Positions 46,901 through 58,296 of a DNA stretch of 64,000 nt are shown piece after piece. The notes beneath the pieces are model-generated. The model was not told where the DNA came from, searched no databases, and was given only the letters and a program-made list of their open reading frames with translations. Within the stretch, counting starts at the first letter, position 1, and each line of letters opens with the position of its first letter. Location of the stretch: positions 17,600,079 to 17,664,078 of the forward strand of contig JARUPZ010000002.1 of NCBI GenBank assembly GCA_031213475.1. Reading direction: 5' to 3'. The stretch is from Nereocystis luetkeana (lineage: Eukaryota > Sar > Phaeophyceae > Laminariales > Laminariaceae). The position numbers and the translations under genes are program-made.

Positions 46901-49900
46901 GTGCCTTGTGTCGACCATTGTGGCTGCGCCTGCATCTCGGCGAGCAAACGGCACAAGGGTAGGATACACACTTTAGCGGACGCTTTGTGCGTTGCAGCTC
47001 GCGAAGCCCCTCCTCCTAGCTAGAGACTTACTTACCCACCTGCTCTTCATCCTGCAGAGTAGGTCTGTTTACAGTTAGAGCGCGTGGCTCGACTCGTATG
47101 GCAGCGCGTAAACACGACTGTGAAATATCGAACAAGGTGTTCATTCGACAAACGTAGTTCTGTGAACAGGCACCAGAGGTCCCCGATACAAAGGGGGAAG
47201 CTAGAGGCGCGTGCCGCGATACGGTTAGCATCATATGGTATTCTTGGTGTCGTCGGAACACCGTTTGTGTGTTTCCACTGCTTGAACCGATGATCACTAT
47301 CCAATATCATGATCTAGATTGCTCAGGGCAGATATATGCCTGATCTCTGTGACCTGCCTTAGATTTCCGGATGTGTGTGGTGGGAGGGGGCGTATATAAC
47401 CTGCGTGGTGTACGTAGGATATGTTCCTCGGGTTGGATCTGTACATGTTACAGATTCTGCACACCATCGCAGAACCTCAGGTTAGGATTTCGCGAATGAT
47501 GGTCTGCTTACTGTAGATCGCGATCTTCCCAAGGTGTGCAATGGTCTTCTATATGCACCTCCTAGGCTATGGGTTTTTTCAAGTCAGTTTTGTTTTGTGA
47601 GGAATAGGGGCGTACCTGTGATAGGGGCATGATAACACGTTTAGGCCTTTTTGAGCAAACCGTCTATGGCTGAACGGGTTCCTTAGCGTAGTATCGTTGG
47701 AAGAATACCGCGAATCTTTCAGAACGTTGCTCGTGATGTACCTATTAATAGACCTTGGGATTGTCCGTCGGGCTGATCCCTTAGCTTTGCTAAACAACGT
47801 GTTTTGGGTAAGGTGTAAAACTCCCTGAGCGAGGAGCCTCGGGAGGAAAACGTACGCGCCGCTACCCTTTCTGTAGCCCGCGTCGACAGAGTCCCTCTAG
47901 TTAGCGAGTAACCGCAGCACCGTTTCCAGCATCCCTATTACCTTAGTAGCAGGGGCATCGGATACACCAGGTTTGACTCCCGTGGGGCACGATTTTGCGC
48001 GCAACACACACCCTACTATAGCACTGCAAGCGCCCCAGAGGCACCAGATCTCGAACACCGAACAGAGGAGGTGGAACGTTGTTTCCGACACAATCCCATT
48101 CTCTCCTTCCCACCTCCCCGACCGCCATGGCAGCGCTGTTACGAGCACTGCGCGGGCGAAGGTGCCACATTAATGGGCCTCCAGTACGGTAGCCAGTGTT
48201 GGTGTGGCTTCGGGGACGGCAGCGACCCAACCCGCAACGGAGTAGGCAGGTGCAAGTACGCGTGCGTGGGCGACGACGGCGCGATGTGCGGTGAGTCAAG
48301 AGCGCATCATCCAGTGGGACTTGAGACCACTTCGTGATACTTCGATGTGGTCAGGGGATACTATTCAGGCAGGGGATAGCCCCTCCACACATTCTGAGGC
48401 TCGTGTTTTTTTTTTTCCTGTACCCTTCAGTAAGTCACTTAGTGTGCCGAGTATTAGGCGCATACTGTCACCTAACGCTTTCTGGCGGTGGCGGCCTCCG
48501 CCGCGTGCAGGCATGATTCTGGGCCTGCCTTTTATTAAATGCGCCGCACATGCAAAGTTTGGAGTCACCGGTGCTGATGAGTACAGCGACGCATCGGGCA
48601 CCCGTCATGTTTGCAAAAAGAAGTGCCCTATTTCACAAACGCAACGTGAAAAGCCACTGCTACTGGTTTCTGCCATGGTAGCGAGCTCCGCATTTGATCC
48701 AACCCGTTGATTCGTGTTGGAAAACGTCCCCTCGGTACATATGCTCCACAGACGTCGTGCAACATCCGCCCGCCACATGTGCAGGCGGAGACTTGGCGTT
48801 TGATCTGTACGAAATCCTCGACGAAGAGGCACTCGCTACGACAGCGACACCCGGGCCCGCGCCCGCGATCCACGAGGCATACTGGCCTACGAACAACCCC
48901 ACGCCTGCTCCGTTCACTCTGTGGACAGCTTTCATGACCTCACATCAAGCTACCGGCATGCCGCCGTCGAGGAAATCAGCTAACACGCCGTGCGCCGACG
49001 GTATCGCGGGCATTCGGTTCGGCGACGTGTGCTGCGTAGAGAAATGCGGGAAGTGCGGGGGCACCGAGTGTGCAACGGTGGGCGGGTCCTATCATGGTGC
49101 TGCTGACTGTTGCACGACCGCCATCATGGCATCGGGCGTCTCGTGCCATGATTCTGGAGTCGCACCGTGCATTCTCATCCGTGGTGAGGTTGTAACACCA
49201 AGTTATTTTCTTGAAAAACCTGTTGATCCGTCATGAGATAGTACCAAGCTAGTTTCTTGAAGAGCCGATCGACAGCTTTGCTGTCTGTCGTGGTATTGGA
49301 GTGCTGTAACCGGTTGATGACTACAAGATACGTCCTCCCTGGGTGAAGCGTGCTGGTGGGTAGAGAGCGTTGCCGACTGCCAATAGGAGGAAAAAGAGGC
49401 GGGCTGGGAAACAAGGGGTTGGTTGCGCTTTTGCCCCCGAATTTTCCCCACTTGATGGGACGCCTGAACTGAGAAGGAGCTACTCGTATCCTGCACCGAC
49501 TTTTCATTTGGACCCGACGTGAATATTTTCCAATATTACTTTACGACACACACAGACATTCTTCCGCACGTAGTAGCCCATGCCGACGAGAATGGGCAAA
49601 GAGTGTCGAAAACAATAACGGTGGTAACTGTGTGAGATACAACGAGAGCTTCCCAGGTCTAAAATAGGAGCCGTTCTCGGGAAAGGTTCGGTGCCACATA
49701 GCAGCGTTACCCGTACCGCGTAGAAGAGCTCGTGAAAAAGGTCTGCTTTCATACTTCGCCAAGAAAGTCTAACTTCTCCCGATCAATGCCGTCCGTGCTC
49801 ATTGTGTTCTGTAGGACTTCGCGACGATTACATCTCAACTCCGCTCCTTTTTTCACGGGGGGACCCCACACCATCAGCGCCGAAAGGTCCGGGTGCACCC

Positions 49901-52900
49901 TCCTTCGACACGGGGGTTCCAGCGGACCCAATCCCGATTCCTCCTGGGAGGTCTCCTGCGCGTATGCCCCCACCGCCGACACCGGTAACGGCTGATGCCA
50001 CGGGGACCTTTCCTCATGCCAATTCCCCGGGAGCTATTTCGGTGATACCGCCACCTGTTGCACCACCAACTGCACCGTATGCCGCTCCCACCCCTGCTTC
50101 TGCCACGATCGATACTCTGTCCCCGGAAAAGAGTCTGCTATCGCTGCACAATGAGGCCAGGCAAGCGCGGACGTTTCAGACGAATCTGATTTTCATGTGT
50201 GGGCGCCGTGCCTTTTTAGCTGCAACGACGAATGGATGGACAGACGCAGGCGTTTGTGACTAAGCTGGGCCGCAAGGCAAACACCCCTCACCCTTTCGAT
50301 CTCAAACCTATCGCTATTGGCCGTGGTCAAACCCACCAACGCCCCCCCCATGTAGCCAATATACCTGTCGTGTGCACCCGCTCAAATACACTCTGTACAC
50401 CTGCTCATCACGCCCGGTTGCAGGCGCTTGCACAAGGCGAAGCCTCTGGTGTATAACGACGAGGTGGCGGCCTCTGCCTTGGTAAGTCAAGCATGTATGG
50501 TAAGTTACGGTGAGCCTACAGCAAGCTGATACTATGTCTATGGTGGACTTTGCGTTCAATCAAATATGCAGAAACAACCCGTGCCACGATATTTATAGAG
50601 GTAATTATTCCTTTCAGCTAAGATATTCATGACTGATGGACCCTTCTAAATCGAGGAATTGCTCCCAATGCCACTGGGATTTTCATTCATGTTTTACAAT
50701 ATGGCATGCCTCCACCGTTGCATACCTAGGTCATGCACGTGATTACCAATCTTGCTCTACTATGTTTTTTTTTTCAGTTTTTAATTGAGTTATGAAAGAG
50801 CTATTCAAACCAGGAGAGCCTCAGAAACGGTTCGGTGCACCCCTACTGCATCCAATCGCCGTTTCTATATGCCGTCTGACGTGTCCGTTCGCTCGCAGTG
50901 GTGTAGTGTGTGATATTACGCATCCTGCCGCGATTGCCCCAATCTTTTCGGCCAAGTATGTGTTGGGGCTTGTTTTGTCGCGTACCATCTTCTCTACTCG
51001 GCCTTGTAAAAAGCACCCTCCTTGGAATCTGATCATTTGACCGGGACCCTCCTTGGAATCTGATCATTTGACCGGGACCCTCCTTGGAATCTGATCGTTT
51101 GACCGGGAGGGGGTTACTCGGCGCTTCAGTCTCGAGCAATGCCTCGTGAGCAATGCCCTCAAGTCAAGTGGTGACGCTTAATCCCCCAAGAACCTTCTCA
51201 CGAGGAGCTCAATATTTTCTCCGAAGTATGATCTCGAAGAACTTTGTTCGGGCGCAACCCGACCATGATCTCCATGCGCTAGCCCTGAGGCGAAAATGAT
51301 GATATGCGAGTAAAGTTATCATGATAAGCGGTATGCTTGAATAGTTGCTCACGACTGTAGAGGAGCTCAATCAAAATCACGTTTTGTTTGGAGGCAAAAA
51401 GTGCACCTCCCACTGTTGTGGGATGAGTCTCTCCTGCCGACCATGTCGATGTTTCGATGCAGGTCCACGCTGATTCCCTGTCAAATTCGTGCGGCGAGTT
51501 CTTCCACAGTAGCGTCGATGCTCGCAGCGGCTATGGCGAGAACCTGTTCATGTGCTGGGGCTCCGAAAGCTGCTACACGCCCGAAATTGCCATGAACTTG
51601 CTGTGTGAGTGATTGTTTCGTATAAATGGGACGAACGAAAACACAACGGCTGGGAGAGCGAGCTTTTCGACAAAAAAAAATGTTTACAAGCTTCGAGTGA
51701 TATTTCGACCGTGGATGTAATTTATGTGAGTGTAAATGGCTACATTTAGGGTATCGGTTGGTGAACCAACCCCCCTTGGTGATGGAAGTACCAGTGCTCA
51801 CAGGACGCCTTGTGAAAAGACAACCAGGTTATATACTGTTCTGTGCACGGAGGCGATGGCTTTTGCGGGCTGCAGCTGCCATGCAATCCACTCCTTTTTT
51901 CGATCTCGCAGGTTTGTTTTTGGTAGGTCCCTTCAAAAACAGTAGTCGGGCACGGCTGTAGCAACAAGCGTATGCGTCACTGACACACGTTCACGCAAGT
52001 CATGCTGATTTTCAACCTTAATTCAGGCCTGCTGGAACGTTTTTTGGAAGCGAACAGACGCGCGCTATGATACAGCCAGGTGCCACTAAGTGGAAACATT
52101 ATGTCTGGCTGACCGGACTCCTTAGTTGTAGAGCTATCAAATCCGAATAGAGATTTACCGCAATCGTCGTCATGTACCTAGGGGGCCATGCGATTTCTGT
52201 TCCGGTCGAACGGACCTTCGTTCTCTAATTAATTCGGGTTTCAGGTGAGTGTTGAGCTATTATTGGTAAAGTGCGCGGTCTCGGAAACACTAGTAGATCG
52301 AATCATTCACTGTGTGAGTTTGTTGTGATGCTGTGTGATATGATCGACCCGCCTGGCAGCGATAGACCCCCCCTCTCGCCCCGGTCTCCCCTACACGGCG
52401 TTTATCTCGGCCACTGATGTTCGTGCTATCATGCTCAATTTTCTTACGATGACACGTCAAGAGCACACGAGGCGACGGTGCACCCCTCACGTCCTCTTGA
52501 CACCCCCGGCCGTGTTTCCTCCCCTTAAACTACGAACGGCTGTCAACGGGAAACGATCCATACCACCCCCAAACACGTCACGTCTCAACTCCCCTTTGCA
52601 GCACTTAGTGGCGTCTTTTTCTTAAAACGGCGTATGTATGTACCTACTCGCACCTTGGATTGCACTCGACCCACCTACAGACGAGAGAGAAGTCGAGGCA
52701 GACAACGTGTCCGAGTACGGGATACATGCGGCGCAGGTTCTGTGGAAGTCAACATCCGACCTGGGCTGTTCTTTGGCGTCGTGTAGCGTGGAGGCGACTC
52801 CGTACACGTACCTCGTTTGCCAATACGACCCTCCGTAAGTAGACCATACGTACGCGTATAGCTGGCAACGCGGCATATCTAGACTCATGCCGTACGGGCG

Positions 52901-54610
52901 CGAATGTTGACATATTTTCTCTTGTTGATGATATCACGAAGAACACAGTGATATATGGTACCTGGTATACTGTAACATGATGCGTGGCTGTGGGGGTACC
53001 ATCGCTGGAAAGGTTTTTCGGGTTGGGGGCGTTACAAATTATATTGCCCGGCAGACAAGCCGGTCGTCTCTGTACAGCGCGTGGGCTTCCGTGTATATAG
53101 GGCACGGGCCCACTCAAGAAAACTCTGCTTGTAAAGCCGGGCTGCGACTGTTACTGTTAACCCCTCTGGGACTCCGAGGAAGCGACCAGCACAATGATAA
53201 CTTTGATGTTTTCACTCGTGTATGAGCAGCCTGTCCCCCCAGCAATATGGACAGGATTATGGGGCGCCCGCCCCGTACATTTCGTTGCACTGTAGCTCTT
53301 ACGCCGATTTGTATTACCCCCACATCACGCAGTGGCCGCTGACGTAAAATTCGGTACAGTGGGCTTTATTCGTAATTTTTATGTCTCGACTCCCAAGAGG
53401 GTTGATCTGAGAAGAAGGTATGTGTTGTGCACTAAGGCGCGCGCCATGGTAGGCTACACAAGACTTACGTGCGTGCTGACTGCAGACGGGGGTCTTTAGG
53501 GGCACCGACGGTTTTGAGGAAACTGCAGAGAGTACCCAGTACGGTGTGCCTTATCGCTGTACACCTGCATAGGTCATGGGGTTGCCCATCTTAGCCTGTT
53601 CTTCGTGGGTGTGAGGGCGAGGTAGCGAGATCCTCAAGTGAGGTGCCTCATGCAACTCTAACCCATTTAGTATCGCAGTCCCGTTTTGGAGGTAGACTAC
53701 TCAGAATTTGACTGGTTGGTCCTCAAAACAGGACTGCAGTCCTAACAATTTCGGGTGGCTTGCCCTCAAAACGGGACTGCAGTCCTATGCGGATCAGGGG
53801 GCACCCCTAACGTATATGAACGCGTCGCCCATGGCATGCATGCGCCGTGCAGCGTTTCTTCTGTTTATTTGCAGAATGCCGAGTCGAAAACTCTTGATTT
53901 GCCAAGTACTCTCCTGTATGTATTGTGCTGCGGTTGAAGTGGATGACCTGGCCTCGTGTTCTTCAGGGGGTAGGGGTGTTCGTTCCAACCGCAATAGAGG
54001 CTTGCCGTGCAGGCGTTGCCGATCCGAAATATGTGTGGAAGTTGAGCCGCTGTGCAACGTGAGTAAACCCAACACGACGTGGGTCGCGCACGATGCAAGT
54101 GCTGACACCGTGCCGCTATTGAAACGGGAAGGAGAATCGTACAGTAGTATGGGGGCTACTTACGAGACTCCGGGAGTATAACTTCCAGAGAGTGACGGGA
54201 AAATACTTACGTACGTAGAGCTACGTGAGGGCTAACATCATGGGGCACACACAAAAGAAAGAGCTCGTTTCGCATGGATTTAGTACTCTTTCTGTAATTT
54301 CTTACGTCATGAGATATGCGTCCAAAAGCGCGACGGTCGTGACTTTCCCACCTTTCTTTGTAGGAATGCGTATGGTTCTCTAGCCGCGCGTGAACGCGCC
54401 TGCTCCCAAATGTAGCGTACATGGAGCATGTGCTCAATACTTACGTTGCTTCATAAGCTCGTGTCCGCAAATGTGAAGGTCGTGGGTCCCAAACTGTTCC
54501 TTGTCTTGGAGATTCTTGACCTTGTACTACAGTATAGTAGGGCGCACGATCGCTTGGTGTAGGGTGTGTGCTAAAATCAGACAAAACACCAAGGCACGCG
54601 GCTCCACTGA
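40981..54610 (+). CDS. secreted WSC, cysteine-rich and CAP (SCP/PR-1) domain protein, 8 firm exons
   Basis: Firm exons are 40981-41172, 44393-44563, 48134-48290, 48785-49183, 49815-50160, 50424-50481, 51463-51604 and 52681-52834. Every junction phase agrees. Exon 1 encodes a signal peptide (MLTFRVLIFLTIATASIAG). Exons 2-4 form a WSC domain: YIYLGCYLDSLFHRVLEFGF, RCYEHCAGEGATLMGLQYGS then QCWCGF, and CVGDDGAMCGGDLAFDLYEI. WSC domains usually bind carbohydrate. Exon 4 adds a cysteine-rich module (GDVCCVEKCGKCGGTECATV ... CHDSGVAPC). Exon 5 is a Pro-rich linker. Exons 5-8 form a CAP domain: SLLSLHNEAR, LHKAKPLVYNDEVAASAL, FFHSSVDARSGYGENLFMC and GIHAAQVLWKSTSDLGC ... YLVCQYDPP, with the His and Glu residues typical of the family. 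Intron 5 has a GC donor (CCAG|GCAAGC). Possible last exons are 54013-54058 and 54581-54610 (TGA), which fit phase but are weak. A cell-wall or extracellular role is inferred. Confidence 0.82.
43613..44345. repeat. degenerate GCTAACCCATGCTTCGCA array
   Basis: Imperfect units of roughly 30 bp with GCTAACCCATGCTTCGCAAG-type consensus lie on both sides of a fold-back element at 43830-44048, in the first intron of the WSC-CAP gene. Confidence 0.7.
43830..44048. mobile_element. about 220-bp fold-back element inside the array
   Basis: TTCGCACTGGGGTTCGATTG then TTTTTCAG at left is inverted at right (CTGAAAAACGATCGCACTCC then TGTGCGAA). A second inverted piece (GAGTGCTGA) follows inside. The loop contains TACCAGGTAA. 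It appears to have inserted into the surrounding repeat array. Confidence 0.65.
44625..44745. repeat. R4 repeat fragment
   Basis: GAAAGCTCAATGTATGTATC, ACCCGAGACACGACTTCGAA, GAAACATGTTTGGCGCGACC and TTCTATAAACCAA match the fragment at 33085-33185. Confidence 0.6.
45170..45400. repeat. R3 repeat copy
   Basis: CACTTGGCACGAGCAAACAA, then TGTCTACCAGGTGGGTGCAC (diverged), ACGTGCTCCGTTCCGGCACC, GATGCGAGGGTCTATGGTC and the ACGACTACGGCCATG hairpin. It is less conserved than the units near 25000. Confidence 0.75.
45578..46072 (+). other. unassigned 164-codon frame in an intron
   Basis: An ATG-initiated-looking frame (MTRVHQTFSFEVKIGIPTIW onward) lies between WSC exons. It has no recognised motif and no splice support. 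It may be chance or a decayed mobile-element fragment. Confidence 0.2.
46752..46853. mobile_element. R2 MITE copy, degraded left arm
   Basis: The right arm is well kept (GAGTGGTTTGCCCCCAGAAC, GGGACTGCTGTTTTGACC, AAGGGTTAAT). The left arm (GGATCGGTCCCCTTCGGGGG) is rearranged. Confidence 0.75.
51170..51300. repeat. R4 repeat fragment
   Basis: ACGAGGAGCTCAATATTTTC, GATCTCGAAGAACTTTGTTC, GGGCGCAACCCGACCATGAT and CATGCGCTAGCC follow the same order as near 31998. Further related sequence (GAGGAGCTCAATC ... GTGGGATGAGTCTC) lies at 51361-51432. Confidence 0.6.
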
Positions 54611-56132
54611 TTCTGCCGATGGGGTGAGCACGGTTAAGACGACGATTGTAGACGGGCAGAGGGGAATCTGTTTCATACCGTTTTCCGCATTTTCATCGTT
54701 GGCGTCTCTCTCTGGTGTAGTCGGTTCTAGTTTTCAATTCCTGGCTCCCGTAAGTGAGGATTAGGATCTCCCGTCCCCACATATCTTTTTGTGAAATCGA
54801 GCGATACTGCAGTAGAACTTTACGAAATAATTTTGGGTTTGTCGGTAGAGAGAGAATGCCATGTATACAAGGCCCGAAAGCACGACCTCGCCCGTAGTAG
54901 ACAGTGCTAATGCAATCAAGTAAGAAGACGAGTGCATGCTGGAACCGCCATATCAGGCTCCATGCGCGCACGTATGGCACTACAGCACGTAGCGGTCACG
55001 ATAGCAGCTAGCGTCGTTTGGTTGTTTCCCTGTGTGGATGCACCGCTTCTCCATATATATATATATACCAGCTGTGCTTACCTCGAAGCGCAACCTTGTT
55101 GAGAATATTCGCTTGTGAACGCGTGCTTGCCCCGTTCTTACCACCTCTGCTTACAGCAGGAATATCGTGGGCCACCCCAACGAAGAAGTGGAGCTGCTAC
55201 AACAGGGTATATGACGCTCCGTTCTAGAACAAAGCTCAGGAAGGAGATTCCACGGCAACCGCGGTGTTGAAGCGCTCTTTGGTGCCAACACAGCTCATTG
55301 TGGTGGTGGGAGAGGTGCCAAGGAGAAATACAAGACATGTTTCATGCGTGGAAGAGGCCGTCAGTCAAGGAATGAGTTTGGCCCCAGAGCGACTCATTGA
55401 CTGCCACTCTATACACATTTTTGTGGAGGAGGCGGAGGGACTCCTGGCTTGTCGGTCATATGCACGCCTGTTTATCTTTTCGTCGGTCGATTACCTGCCA
55501 CTGTAAAAACGAAGCGGCACACCGTACTGCCCATAAACTACGGTAGCGCAAGACGCCTTGCTATTCCAGTATAATAACACCCAACACGAGGGTCTTCAGC
55601 TAACTGATTGTTTGTTTGGGACGGCCGCAACCCATCCACGTAACCTGCCCCCATTCACTTACGACGGTTTGCAATGGCCGGTCATACTATCGTTACCCAT
55701 GTTCTCGAAAGCGCATCACACTCGACAACGGACATGTCGAGGACTCTTCTTGGCACAGACCCAACGAAGACTTGGTCCTGTCGCTAACGATCTTACCGGG
55801 CAGACCCAAAATTCAAACTGGTTTCCTTTCACTCTTCGGCTCTGTCTCTTGAAATAACGCGCAATTGAGTCCACCCAGGCATTGACCACCCGCAAGCCTG
55901 GGGAGTTGCTACCGCAACAGCCGCATGCCCTTACGTTTTGATGCTCATTGCAACCGCAAAACCACCGCTATGCCTATCGCTATACGGTATACAGTATGAT
56001 ACTCGATAACCGAATCTCGCCCCCCCCTTATAAAAGGTCTTGTGAATGGAGGGGCGGGGGGGGGGGTGGGGGGATCCTCTGTGCTTGCTGTCCCTGGTGT
56101 GCAGATATACCGCCCTACAAGGCGTTAGGGTT
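52835..56132. other. 3' part of the WSC-CAP gene and sequence up to the second duplication arm
   Basis: Contains an R2 copy, possible small terminal exons (54013-54058, 54581-54610), a TA tract (about 55053-55067) and several unassigned frames. The sequence immediately left of 56133 is unrelated to that left of 32282. Confidence 0.45.
53660..53786. mobile_element. R2 MITE, extended copy with repeated right arm
   Basis: TAACCCATTTAGTATCGCAG, GTCCCGTTTTGG, then two right arms in tandem: TTGGTCCTCAAAACAGGACT-GCAGTCCTA and GGCTTGCCCTCAAAACGGGA-CTGCAGTCCTA. It looks like a partial internal duplication of the right arm. Confidence 0.8.
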
Positions 56133-57077
56133 AGTTCCTCACACAAGCCTTCGTCGAAGATTTTTTGTCTGCGCGACCCCACCAATATCTATTCATGTGT
56201 GCCAAGCAGTCATACGTAGTAAACTTATCATACACGAGTACCGGTATACTGATAGCAGATAGTTCCGTACCGGAGAAGGTGAAACGGTCAGAAAAAGTTA
56301 GAGACGACAAGTGATACCTCGTGGCGTTGCGGCGAACAAATACCAGGTGACAGGTAACCTCGCGGCACTGCAGCCAACAAGAAAAGTTGTAAAACTGTGA
56401 TGTAAGGTTGCAGTATTTACCCGGTAGGTACCGGGTACATGGTCAGGGAGTGTTGTGAACGCCGCACTTGATTTTCGCGTCGACACGAGGGATCAGCGCC
56501 GATCGATCTCACATCGTTCAATTGATTTCGCCGCTTCCAAAAGAACCCCCTCCTTTTTTTTTCTAACCTGTCTCCTCTACTGATAGCTGACTAGCTGATT
56601 GGCTGGCTGGGCGACATCCTGAGCGAGCAGCGAAACAACAACGGACGTGATAAATTATCCCGCATACAACTATGCAAGAGTGAATATAGCATCAGCGGTG
56701 AGCTAGAGGATAATACGTTGTCATCGTCGACCGAGACCATCTGGGGGCGTGGCTACGCTGTAAGGAGTGGCTTGGTTAATGCCCATCGTGGGGGCAGAAA
56801 ACGCGTTCGGTCGCTTCGCTCCCTCGGCCTTACCTCACTATAAATATTTCCGAGGTGACTCGTGTTTGACGCGTGTTTGGCTTAGAGAAGTAGCAGCTAA
56901 TGTTTCTGGTATTTGTTCCGTACCTCATCCACGCAAAAGAAACGCTTGACAAACATACCCACGTCAAGAGCTCAATATACCACCCGAAGCTTACGCTTCG
57001 AAGAACCTGTTTGCGCAAGCCCGACCGAGGTTTGTATGCGCCACATAGTCCTATAAACCAAGCAGACAAGCAGACTA

Positions 57078-57181
57078 TTAGGGTGGGCCATAGTTAATAG
57101 GACCTATGACACACACAAAACCGATATGTTTACCTATTTTTAATTACAATATTTGGTCCTATTTACTATGGTCCCCCGTAA
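57078..57181. mobile_element. R1 MITE copy (orthologous to 33202)
   Basis: Same element and flanks as at 33202-33306, with one substitution noted (CTATGACAC for CTACGACAC). Confidence 0.92.
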
Positions 57182-58191
57182 ATAGTAAGCGTATTTTGCC
57201 AGCAGGTGGTTAATTGCTCACTTGAGGAGGAAGCAACCAACCGATCAAGAGACATCGAGGAAAAAAGTGGTATTCCTACCGTATACCATGGGACTACTCT
57301 AACCCGATGAACTGTAAGGCATGCCATAGCTCCTCTACAGTAGGACAGCAGTCTGGTTCTGGGGGCATTTAGGGACGAATAACTTGGAACTAGAGCAATA
57401 TATATATATATGGTTCTGGACAGTGCAGTACTAGAAGGGCTACGCCGGTCGGAAGTACTTCAGCCACCAAGTGCTGCACACGTACGTAGCCATTGTGAAG
57501 GTGTTGTATACGTAGAGTTAAACGACGAAGCGGTGATACCCCAGCTCAGGGTAGTCCTAATAACAATCTGTCCTCTGGGGTCTTTAGGACGTGACGGTAC
57601 CTATGCTGTATACCGCCGTACGTACTACGTTGATCTACCCGGTTCTTTTCAATACCTAGGGACACAGGAAGACGCACGCGCAAGAGTTTTTATAAAAGAG
57701 ACGCCTAAATCGATGTTGCCGCAAAACCTGTGTCGTTGAAGATGCTGAGTGTGAAGGTGTTTCCCACTGAGCTATATATCGGGTAAGGGTGAACTATCGA
57801 TCGATTGCCCAGCCCAAGGTAATCGTTATAGCACCCTATCGTAGCCACTTCCTATAATTTCCACTTAGGGTTAGATTGTTTAACCCTCCTTTGGGATCCT
57901 TTCGTCTGGGTGCGATACGCCACGAAACTGCATGCTTAGGAGAACGAGGCAGAGGGTGGCACTGTAGCGTGTATACCTGGTACCTGGAGTACATACGGCA
58001 GAACCTGTCGGAGCGAAGAGTTACTATAAAAGAAACGCTCGAGGTGATGTTAGAACCCGCGTCGTTGACGATGTCAAACGTGAAGGTGTTTCCTACTGAG
58101 TTCCAGGGTTGGGTGGACTTTCGATCGATTGCCCAACCCAAGGTAGTCTTGATAGCACCCTATCACAGCCACTTGTTGTTACTACCAACTA

Positions 58192-58296
58192 TTACGGGGG
58201 ACCATAGTTAATAGGACCTGTGGTGTACATAAAAACCTATATATTTGACCATTTTTACTAACAATATTTGGTCCTATTAACTATGGTCCCCCGTAA
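58192..58296. mobile_element. R1 MITE insertion private to copy 2 (105 bp)
   Basis: Starts TTACGGGGGACCATAGTTAA and ends TTAACTATGGTCCCCCGTAA, with near-perfect arms. It is flanked by TA on both sides (58190-58191 and 58297-58298). The equivalent place in copy 1 (34312-34313) has one TA and no element. This defines both the exact ends and a TA target duplication, as in Tc1/mariner-type elements. Confidence 0.97.
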
